Assembly: GCA_019323355.1 (NCBI GenBank)
Contig: JAHWHI010000035.1
Coordinates: 1 to 5,549 of the forward strand
Reading direction: 5' to 3'
Length of the DNA: 5,549 nucleotides
Source: Candidatus Woesearchaeota archaeon
GTDB lineage: Archaea > Nanobdellota > Nanobdellia > Woesearchaeales > WJKV01
The notes below the pieces were generated by a model. It saw only the letters and a program-made list of their open reading frames with translations, had not been told where the DNA came from and did no database searches. Positions 1 to 5,549 of the stretch are shown in pieces (within the stretch, counting starts at the first letter, position 1; every line of letters starts with the position of its first letter). A program made the translations under genes and the position numbers.

Positions 1-1
1 G

Positions 2-742
2 TCAGCAGGAGTAGATCAAATATCTGAGGTAGTACAAACAAATTCAGCAACAGCAGAACAAACAGCAGCAGCTACAGAAGAATTAGCATCACAAGCACAA
101 TTATTAGAAGAAAAAATATCAAAATTTAATAATTTATGTTTAAGCGAATGCAAGAAAATAAGAAATTCATTTAAACTTGTTAAAATGCTAATTCAAAAAT
201 CCCCAATACTTTCAAGAGTGCAATACCAAAGGGAATTGATAAATTTTATAACAGTATTCAGAAGAAATGACCAACACTATAGGAACAAATTGGCTGAAAT
301 TAAAAGAAGGCGAGGTGCAGAAGACCCTCAGGTGATCAGACTATTGGATGAATTAAAAATTATGAATCAATGTACAAGAATCTTGGAACCCTTAGTTACA
401 AAGGAAGAAATCGAGAGATGGCCACGAGAAAGAGATATGGTCCGGGAGATGAAGGAAATATTCGAAAACTTTTCACGAGATAACTTTAGGAATGGTTCTA
501 ATAATGAAAGATTAGACGAATCGCTTTGGGAAAACGAATTCAATAGGATATTGGAAAACTTTGGGCAAATAAATCCTAGTATTATTCTGAGAAAATCAAA
601 AGATACTTACTCAGTGGTATCTTCAAATGGTACGCGAAGAGGTGGAAGAATCGAGATAAATGTCTTGCCAGACGAATATAGGGAAAGAGAAAGAAGTTTG
701 ATAAGAAGGACATTAGATAGAATATTTTCAAGAGAAGGATAA
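2..742 (+). CDS. Methyl-accepting chemotaxis protein C-terminal tail fused in frame to an unrecognised ~200-residue extension (5' partial)
   Basis: The frame is open from base 2 to the TAA at 740-742 (246 residues visible) and its start lies upstream of the window. Residues 1-45 contain VDQISEVVQTNSATAEQTAA and then EELASQAQLLEEKISKF. This is the end of the descending helix of the chemoreceptor signalling domain, which in known receptors contacts CheA and CheW in the cytoplasm and carries methylation sites. Ordinary receptors end within a few to a few tens of residues of this point. Here the frame continues through a Lys/Arg/Glu-rich, largely helical stretch (about residues 60-190) and a short strand-like end (VVSSNGTRRGGRIEINVLP), then DEYRERERSLIRRTLDRIF before the stop. 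No CheR-docking pentapeptide is seen at the C-terminus. The ATG at 185 could start a separate 185-residue protein, but it has no Shine-Dalgarno and lies in the same open frame, so a fusion is the simpler reading. The receptor tail is firm; the extension's function is unknown. The next gene starts 2 bases after the stop. Confidence 0.8.
   Translation, partial: SAGVDQISEVVQTNSATAEQTAAATEELASQAQLLEEKISKFNNLCLSECKKIRNSFKLVKMLIQKSPILSRVQYQRELINFITVFRRNDQHYRNKLAEIKRRRGAEDPQVIRLLDELKIMNQCTRILEPLVTKEEIERWPRERDMVREMKEIFENFSRDNFRNGSNNERLDESLWENEFNRILENFGQINPSIILRKSKDTYSVVSSNGTRRGGRIEINVLPDEYRERERSLIRRTLDRIFSREG
734..739 (+). promoter_or_regulatory. Ribosome binding site for the coiled-coil/propeller gene
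   Basis: GAAGGA lies five bases before the ATG at 745 and overlaps the end of the preceding coding region. It is a good partial match to the Shine-Dalgarno consensus. It supports 745 as the start and suggests translation coupled to the upstream gene. Confidence 0.6.
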
Positions 743-744
743 AA

Positions 745-3357
745 ATGGAAATAAGACAAGAACCAACTTGGAGTAAAGATCTGAAAAAAATCGAAGAAAT
801 GGAAACAATCGATAAATTAGCAGACTCTGAAAATTATTTTAAAAAAGGAAGCAGATGGTTCTTTAGACGTTCAAAAAGATTAGTTGGCTATGGGCTCGCG
901 TTTGCAGGCACCGCTATACTCACAGGATATATTTGTCACGATGCTGGAAGAAAGAAAGGAGAAGAAGAAGTAAGGCTTGAAGAAGAGATCCAAAGGGAGA
1001 TTCTTATCAAAATACAAAGGGAAAAAGTCCAAGAACTAGAAGAAAGATTGGAGGATGAAACAAAGCAGAAGAATGCTGCTGAAGAACTGCGCAGATTGGC
1101 GCAAAAGAATGCTGAGGAATACAAAAAGCAGTGGGAAGCTGCAGACGCATTGTCAAATACATACAAGAAAAGGATTGACGAGCAAACTCAGAGAATTGGA
1201 ACCCTTGAAAAAAGAATTTCGAACCTTGAAGAACAGATTAGGACAACAAGCGGGGCATTAGAAGATACACAGCTTGAGCTAAGCAGATTTAAGGCCAAAT
1301 TTGATGATTATGTTGTTAAATATGACGATCTAAACAGAAAATACCAAGACAAATGTACAGAATATGACAATCTAAAAAAACGATTGGATCAGATAATCAA
1401 AGATTACGAAGGGTTGCAAGAAGATGTCAAAAAGAAAGTTCAAAACTCAGAAGCAATAAACAATGCAATGGCAAGAGACAAAGAACGTCTCGAGCAGGAA
1501 AAGAAAGCATTAGAAGAAGAGGTTGCAAAGTCAAAAACAGCACATGCAGAGCTAGAGGCAGTTAAAAAAGATCTGCAAGAAAGATATCGCGAAGCACAAA
1601 GAACCATTGAAGCGATAGAAACCGGGAAAGGAGTTTTGGAAGGAAGATTCACTGATATATCTAAGAAAACCCAGGATCAGGCAGAAGAAATTGCAAGACT
1701 AAAAAGATATTCTGATGAATTAAATGAGGTCCTGAAAAAGAAAAGCGAAGAAGCGCGGATGTATGAACAGCGTATAGAAGGCATAATCCAAAAACATAAG
1801 CAAGAATTGCAGAGACAGGAAGAGGTACATGCGGCTGCAGTAAGCAGGATAACTACGAGCTACGAAAGTGAAAAAGCAAGATTAATTGCTCAAAATGAAG
1901 AAGCTCAAAAAAATATCAGAGAAGGAAAAGACGCTATGGAACGATTAGAAGATATCTTGAAAGGTTTCAAGAAAAAAGTAGCAGAATACGAAGCACAGCA
2001 AAAGAAAGATCAAGAAACTATCGGCTCCCAAAGAACTTCAATTGAAAATCTGGAAAAGAAAGTGGCGCAATTGGAAGAAGAGACAAGAGTATATCGTGCG
2101 CAGATAGAGACTGAGCAAGCAACAAATGAAAGCAAGCAAAAAAGAATTGGTGAACTGTTCCAAGCGATCGTAGAAATGAAGAAAACATTAGCTTCTGAAA
2201 CAGAGACCAAAGAAAAAGTACAGGCAAAATTAGAGGAGATCGAAAGATTAAGGACACAGTTGGAAGAATTCAAGGAGTCTATGCCTAGAGAATACAAGAT
2301 GCTGTTCTCTACAAGGATAGCTTACATCCAGAATAATTCTCTATATGTAACTGACGGAGATCCTCAGGTATCAAATAGGATACAAATGAGAAACTTTCCT
2401 CTTTTCGATAGTTCTACTGTAGAACTCAGAAGACCTCGGATTAGTCCCGACAGAAAATATGTTGCAGTCGAGTATAGAGATTCTTCAAAGGACAAATGGG
2501 GAATAAGATTGTATGAGATAATAGAATTTTTTGACGGAGATATTGGCAGAGGCAAAAAGGGCCTTCTCAGAAGGATAGAATTCAACGAAGATTTAAGCGA
2601 ACTTGCTTGGATAGATAATACAAATATTGCTTTCATCGCAGGAGAAAAGAAGGACGAGCTTTGGATTTATGATATTAATTCAGAAAAACCAACATGCTTA
2701 GTAAAGAACGAAACCGGAATAATTGGAGATATTGCAGCGACCCCTACAGGAAAATATATTGCTTATGTTGTTTTCAGCGAGTATGAAGGTAAGAATGCAT
2801 GCCAGATTTGGGGTATTACTCCTCAGGGAGAGAACAGAACTAGAATCTCTTCGAGAGAAGACAAATACAACATGCAGCCGTCCTGGATAGACGAGTCAAC
2901 TTTAGTATATACCCGGGAAGGGAGATCATATGACAGTGAAGTCTGCCTTGTTAGACTTGGAAGCCCAACAGTAAAACAGACATATCGTAGTGTCACTTCA
3001 AATGCAAGCTTTCCAAGAAGCATAGTCGCAAGAAATAGTGCTGACTGCAACCCTGCAGCCAATATGGAAGGACTAGTCATATTCACAAATGAATCGGACG
3101 GAATTGTTGTGAGACATCCAAAGAAATCTCTTCAGAGTGGATTATTGGATAAGCCAGATGACATGCCGTACGAACAGGAAGATGTAATTGCATCTGAAGC
3201 GACCAACAGGCATTGCCGTGCGCAGTTCTACGAAGACGGAAGAAGCATTCTTGTCAAGATCAAGAACAGATTATATCGTGTCAAGAAAGTCAATGGCGAA
3301 TACCAGCGTCAATTTATCGCAGAAGCAGACGAAGAAAGCGATTTTGACATTAGATAA
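745..3357 (+). CDS. Membrane-anchored long coiled-coil protein with C-terminal TolB/PD40-like beta-propeller
   Basis: 870 residues. Residues 1-45 are charged and end in a basic cluster (KKGSRWFFRRSKR). A single hydrophobic segment follows at about 46-63 (LVGYGLAFAGTAILTGYI), without a convincing cleavage site, so it is probably an uncleaved signal anchor with the N-terminus in the cytoplasm. Residues 72-511 are almost all Glu/Lys/Gln/Arg with heptad-spaced Leu/Ile (for example LEKRISNLEEQI), a near-continuous coiled coil with few Pro or Gly. From about 518 the composition changes to beta-rich repeats ending in 'xxWxxY/R-like' strands. Residues 563-578 (PRISPDRKYVAVEY) fit the PD40/WD40-like propeller motif, with weaker copies near 662 (DIAATPTGKYIAYVV), 711 (QPSWIDESTLVYT) and 826 (AQFYEDGRSILVKIKNRLYRV), giving about six blades. 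Propellers of this type bind proteins or glycans in the periplasm, as in TolB. No catalytic motif is visible. The start has a Shine-Dalgarno and sits 2 bases after the preceding stop. I know of no named family with this architecture. SMC-like resemblance is confined to coiled-coil composition: no Walker motifs are present. Confidence 0.85.
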   Translation: MEIRQEPTWSKDLKKIEEMETIDKLADSENYFKKGSRWFFRRSKRLVGYGLAFAGTAILTGYICHDAGRKKGEEEVRLEEEIQREILIKIQREKVQELEERLEDETKQKNAAEELRRLAQKNAEEYKKQWEAADALSNTYKKRIDEQTQRIGTLEKRISNLEEQIRTTSGALEDTQLELSRFKAKFDDYVVKYDDLNRKYQDKCTEYDNLKKRLDQIIKDYEGLQEDVKKKVQNSEAINNAMARDKERLEQEKKALEEEVAKSKTAHAELEAVKKDLQERYREAQRTIEAIETGKGVLEGRFTDISKKTQDQAEEIARLKRYSDELNEVLKKKSEEARMYEQRIEGIIQKHKQELQRQEEVHAAAVSRITTSYESEKARLIAQNEEAQKNIREGKDAMERLEDILKGFKKKVAEYEAQQKKDQETIGSQRTSIENLEKKVAQLEEETRVYRAQIETEQATNESKQKRIGELFQAIVEMKKTLASETETKEKVQAKLEEIERLRTQLEEFKESMPREYKMLFSTRIAYIQNNSLYVTDGDPQVSNRIQMRNFPLFDSSTVELRRPRISPDRKYVAVEYRDSSKDKWGIRLYEIIEFFDGDIGRGKKGLLRRIEFNEDLSELAWIDNTNIAFIAGEKKDELWIYDINSEKPTCLVKNETGIIGDIAATPTGKYIAYVVFSEYEGKNACQIWGITPQGENRTRISSREDKYNMQPSWIDESTLVYTREGRSYDSEVCLVRLGSPTVKQTYRSVTSNASFPRSIVARNSADCNPAANMEGLVIFTNESDGIVVRHPKKSLQSGLLDKPDDMPYEQEDVIASEATNRHCRAQFYEDGRSILVKIKNRLYRVKKVNGEYQRQFIAEADEESDFDIR

Positions 3358-3370
3358 ACTTATGCTCCAA

Positions 3371-3410
3371 AAGGAGAAAGACTATGCCAAGCAGATTGCA
3401 GACCCACTAG
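3371..3410 (+). promoter_or_regulatory. Possible leader: strong Shine-Dalgarno and 8-codon mini-ORF
   Basis: AAGGAG at 3371-3376 is the best Shine-Dalgarno in the window. It sits seven bases before an ATG at 3384. That ATG opens a mini-ORF encoding MPSRLQTH, ending at TAG 3408-3410. The stop codon falls inside the 5' arm of the hairpin that follows. This order (ribosome site, short peptide, hairpin with T-rich tail, structural gene) resembles a translation-controlled attenuator. However, the peptide has no run of identical or regulatory codons, and the site could be chance. A second overlapping small frame (3362-3451, 29 residues, MLQKEKDYAKQ...) has no ribosome site and ends in the same hairpin, so I do not call it a gene. 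Confidence 0.3.
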
Positions 3411-3460
3411 CAGGATCGAAAGGTTTTGCTTGTGGTCTTGCTTTCTGCTAGCTTTTATTT
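3407..3460 (+). terminator. Hairpin with T-rich tail (terminator or attenuator)
   Basis: CTAGCAG at 3407-3413 is the exact reverse complement of CTGCTAG at 3445-3451, a 7-bp outer stem. Inner pairing is possible in two ways: GAAAG 3418-3422 with CTTTC 3441-3445 (which then costs the last outer pair), or GATC 3414-3417 with GGTC 3434-3437. CTTTTATTT follows immediately at 3452-3460. This fits a weak intrinsic terminator between the propeller gene and the barrel gene. The loop is large and the stem is bulged, so termination may be partial or conditional. It ends three bases before the ATG at 3464, so it also covers the place where that gene's ribosome site would be. Confidence 0.45.
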
Positions 3461-3463
3461 AAG

Positions 3464-5323
3464 ATGAGCATCACAGACAGATTGAAAGGATTGTGGAGCA
3501 GAGGAAAATACCTCGTAAGCGGAGCAGCATTAGCTGGAGCCTTCTTTGGCCTGCCGTCTGCTGTTAATGCAGAAGAAACTCCCGTTGAACAGGAAACAGA
3601 AACTGTTATAGAAAAACCGTCTGATTCTACCCCAAAAGTAGTCTTTAGGGACCCAGAGAAAGTTGAAGAAGAGATTCGGCAGATAGCAAGAGAGATATAC
3701 AAACCAATCAAGATCAAAGATTTTAAAGGAGATGCCCCTGCCGATATTAAGCAAAAGGTAAAAAACGCTGTCCAGAAAAGGATGGGCGAAGATTATAGGC
3801 ACTATAATATAGATTTAGATGAAATCCTCGAAGAAGAATACGACGCTGCAAAACCCGGATTAATAACACAGTTCCTGCATGACTCAAGCAATTTCATCTC
3901 TGAGAAACGAAGACATACCGGAGACGTATTCGGATTCACAGCTGATTACTATAGAGATATTCCTTCAGAAGATTCATATAAAGACGATCTGAGAGAGGAT
4001 CATGATGGAGGGATTTATTTCAGGAGAATTGGAACTGACAGGAATGCTTTTTTCCTGAAAGGAGAATACATCTCTGTGGAAAACAAGAACGATTCTTCAG
4101 ACGGGCATATATATGCAGATGGTCTCTTTACAATACTTGGGGAATTGGACAAGAGTTTCTTCAGGATACAGCCAACTATCAAAGGAGGCCCTCATGATTA
4201 TGTCGGCAAAACCTCCTTGGAAATAGGCATCGACCTTGGAAAAGAGGTGCAGCTGATCAGCTGTCTTTTCGGAGGATTCACACGATTGGATGATTACTAT
4301 AATTACGAAGGTCCCTGGGCTGACAGTCCCGGAACATACCGTTGGGTAGAGATCGACCAAAGGATAATACGTGCTGAAGGGGAGCTTGCACTTGAACTTG
4401 CTATTGGAGATCGAAAAGACCCCGACCAAAACTACAAAAATCATGAACAATTAATCACGACAAAACATAGGCACAGATTTATTATCGCTGCTTATTATAT
4501 GGATCAGGATAGATTGTATGATTATAGAAAAGATTATGAAGGAACTTTAAATCAGGAAAGATACAGATATGACTGGGATTTCTTTGAAAATCAATTTGTT
4601 GCAAAATTCGCATATGTCTTTGAAGGGGACCATAATAAAAATTGGTATATCAAGATCTCTGGACAATATTCAAGATTAGAAACAGAAGAGATATTTGATA
4701 ATCCGTTTGTGACATCTGGTCCGACAGTCATAAGAAAAGAGAGCATAGTTGAAAACGGAATTGGCCGTCTGATTCTTCAATTTCCATTAATAGAACCAAA
4801 TTTGTCACCTGGAACAATGCCAATGCTTACATTCATATTTGGAGGAGAGAATCACAGCCATTATGGTTATCTCGGTTTAATGCTTGAGAGCAAAGAGTCA
4901 AAATATGCTGCTTGGGTGGTACGGCACCATGAAGAAGTTATGAGACCTGACTATTATGCAAAGAGAAATAGATACTTTAGAGAAACTTTGTCCGGGAAAG
5001 GAAGTCATTTTGGATTTCATCTAGGATATAGATCTGAAGACAAGAAAGACGGAGATCCAGACAGATTATATCTATACGGTGGAATAAGAGGTTTATTTAA
5101 TTTTAAGAATTTCGTAATCCACGGAAATGTCTCATATTATCACGAAATCCTAACACAAGATCATCCATTTGATCTTCACGCTGAACTACAGATACAGTTC
5201 CGAACCTCAAATTCAAACAACATCTGGGGTATTGGAGCAGAATTAGATTTAGAATCTGAAAAATTTGAGGAACCTGAGGAAAGAGAGATTTTGTTCGGAG
5301 CGCACATCTTCTGGTCATTTTAA
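3464..5323 (+). CDS. Secreted protein, predicted outer-membrane beta-barrel with helical N-terminal region
   Basis: 619 residues, no family recognised by name. Residues 1-36 are a classical Sec signal peptide: basic start (DRLKGLWSRGK), hydrophobic core (LVSGAALAGAFFGL) and likely cleavage at VNA|EE after residue 36. Next come a Glu/Thr/Pro linker (37-64), a charged helical region (about 65-150), and from about 153 to the end a run of short amphipathic strands. Examples are FFLKGEYISVE, KTSLEIGIDLG, NQFVAKFAYVFEG, NWYIKISGQYSRLE and NNIWGIGAELDLES, separated by charged turns rich in Asp, Lys and Tyr. The protein ends ILFGAHIFWSF: a terminal Phe with alternating hydrophobics, as recognised by the BAM assembly machinery. 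I estimate 14-18 strands by eye. Only one Cys was noticed in the barrel. The ATG at 3464 is the first after an in-frame stop at 3449-3451 and gives the same signal-peptide length as the downstream paralogue, which fixes the start. It has no Shine-Dalgarno. It may be a porin-like channel or an anchor for the neighbouring coiled-coil protein; the sequence does not decide. Confidence 0.8.
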   Translation: MSITDRLKGLWSRGKYLVSGAALAGAFFGLPSAVNAEETPVEQETETVIEKPSDSTPKVVFRDPEKVEEEIRQIAREIYKPIKIKDFKGDAPADIKQKVKNAVQKRMGEDYRHYNIDLDEILEEEYDAAKPGLITQFLHDSSNFISEKRRHTGDVFGFTADYYRDIPSEDSYKDDLREDHDGGIYFRRIGTDRNAFFLKGEYISVENKNDSSDGHIYADGLFTILGELDKSFFRIQPTIKGGPHDYVGKTSLEIGIDLGKEVQLISCLFGGFTRLDDYYNYEGPWADSPGTYRWVEIDQRIIRAEGELALELAIGDRKDPDQNYKNHEQLITTKHRHRFIIAAYYMDQDRLYDYRKDYEGTLNQERYRYDWDFFENQFVAKFAYVFEGDHNKNWYIKISGQYSRLETEEIFDNPFVTSGPTVIRKESIVENGIGRLILQFPLIEPNLSPGTMPMLTFIFGGENHSHYGYLGLMLESKESKYAAWVVRHHEEVMRPDYYAKRNRYFRETLSGKGSHFGFHLGYRSEDKKDGDPDRLYLYGGIRGLFNFKNFVIHGNVSYYHEILTQDHPFDLHAELQIQFRTSNSNNIWGIGAELDLESEKFEEPEEREILFGAHIFWSF

Positions 5324-5325
5324 AT

Positions 5326-5549
5326 ATGAAACTCGGCAGCATAGTAAAAGGAATGTGGAACACAGGAAGATACCTGTTCGGAGGAGCAGCACTAGCTTCT
5401 GCATTATTAGCACCGACAGCAGATGTGCTTGCGCAGGAAAATAGCCCCGAAGCTGAGCAAGAAAGAATCATAAAGAAGCCTGACGATTACAAACCAAAGA
5501 TCACGCTCGAAGGGCCGCTTGAAAAAGATGCTTCAGTAGAGAGCGGAGA
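5326..5549 (+). CDS. 5' part of a second secreted protein, tandem paralogue of the preceding barrel gene (3' partial)
   Basis: An open frame runs from the ATG at 5326 to the window end (74 residues), 2 bases after the preceding stop and in a different frame, so it is a separate gene. Residues 1-36 form a signal peptide (basic KGMWNTGR, core YLFGGAALASALLAP, probable cleavage VLA|QE). Aligned to the preceding protein without any gap over residues 1-64, I count 26 identities, including the KG.W..G.YL..GAALA block and the post-cleavage K-P-x-D-x-x-P-K motif at 51-58. The cleavage sites fall at the same residue. The paralogy therefore covers the signal peptide and the acidic linker that follows. 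Whether the rest is also a beta-barrel cannot be seen. It has no Shine-Dalgarno and its translation is probably coupled to the upstream gene. Confidence 0.8.
   Translation, partial: MKLGSIVKGMWNTGRYLFGGAALASALLAPTADVLAQENSPEAEQERIIKKPDDYKPKITLEGPLEKDASVESG

Noticed and set aside
1..120. Short tandem repeat from the CAGCAG/GCAGCA-rich stretch
   Set aside because: It is explained by Ala/Thr/Gln codons in the conserved chemoreceptor helix and has no regular repeat unit.
185..742. A stand-alone 185-residue gene starting at ATG 185
   Set aside because: The frame is open upstream to base 2 and encodes a recognisable chemoreceptor tail. No ribosome site precedes ATG 185. I annotate the longer partial frame instead, keeping the short version as an alternative.
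865..940. Twin-arginine (Tat) signal or lipoprotein box in the 870-residue protein
   Set aside because: RRSKRL lacks the hydrophobic residues expected after the twin Arg. The Cys at residue 64 is preceded by GYI, not by a small residue as in a lipobox. A plain membrane anchor fits better.
745..2280. SMC/Rad50-type ATPase suggested by the long coiled coil
   Set aside because: No Walker A or Walker B sequences at either end; the N-terminus has a membrane segment and the C-terminus is a propeller.
936..3086. Minus-strand open frames of 70-95 residues opposite the coiled-coil/propeller gene
   Set aside because: Their Ser/Phe/Leu-rich products are what antisense reading of Glu/Lys-rich coiled-coil codons gives; they have no ribosome sites and the sense gene is convincing.
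3188..3451. An 87-residue plus-strand frame overlapping the end of the propeller gene, and its shorter 29-residue form from 3362
   Set aside because: Most of it lies in another frame of a well-supported gene, the start lacks a ribosome site, and the end coincides with the hairpin arms.
3448..5471. Minus-strand open frames opposite the barrel genes, including two with similar sequence near 3600 and 5400
   Set aside because: The similarity between them only mirrors the paralogy of the sense-strand signal peptides. Neither has independent gene evidence.
1..5549. Archaeal (for example DPANN) origin suggested by AGA/AGG and ATA codon use
   Set aside because: Chemoreceptor similarity, a barrel with a terminal Phe signal and a Shine-Dalgarno at 745 favour a diderm bacterium. 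Codon style alone is not decisive, so I leave it open at low weight.

Overview
The window reads as a piece of a bacterial genome, most likely a diderm (two-membrane) motile lineage. The first 140 bases encode the tail of a methyl-accepting chemotaxis protein. A later gene has a cleavable signal peptide, many amphipathic beta-strands and a C-terminal Phe preceded by alternating aromatic/hydrophobic residues, which is the usual ending of an outer-membrane beta-barrel. The DNA is moderately AT-rich, with strong use of AGA/AGG (Arg), ATA (Ile) and GGA (Gly) codons. That codon style occurs in several uncultured bacterial phyla and also in some archaea, so I do not name a phylum.

All supported genes are on the + strand and tightly packed. 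(1) Bases 2-742 are one open frame without a start in the window: a chemoreceptor signalling-helix tail running without a stop into about 200 residues of unrecognised charged, mostly helical sequence. (2) Bases 745-3357 encode an 870-residue inner-membrane-anchored protein: short cytoplasmic N-terminus, one membrane segment, about 440 residues of coiled coil, then a C-terminal TolB/PD40-like beta-propeller. (3) Bases 3358-3463 form the only sizeable intergenic gap. It holds a strong Shine-Dalgarno before an 8-codon mini-ORF, and a hairpin with a T-rich tail that ends three bases before the next start codon. (4) Bases 3464-5323 encode a 619-residue secreted protein predicted to be an outer-membrane beta-barrel. 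(5) Bases 5326-5549 are the 5' part of a second gene. Its first 64 residues align without gaps to the first 64 of the barrel gene, so the two are tandem paralogues.

The best reading is a cell-envelope cassette: an inner-membrane protein projecting a very long coiled coil and a propeller outwards, beside two or more related outer-membrane barrels, downstream of a chemoreceptor-like fusion. That the parts work together is inferred from order, spacing and predicted location. None of the three complete or near-complete products matches a named family that I recognise, apart from the general fold calls. I saw no RNA genes, CRISPR array, insertion sequence or minus-strand gene.
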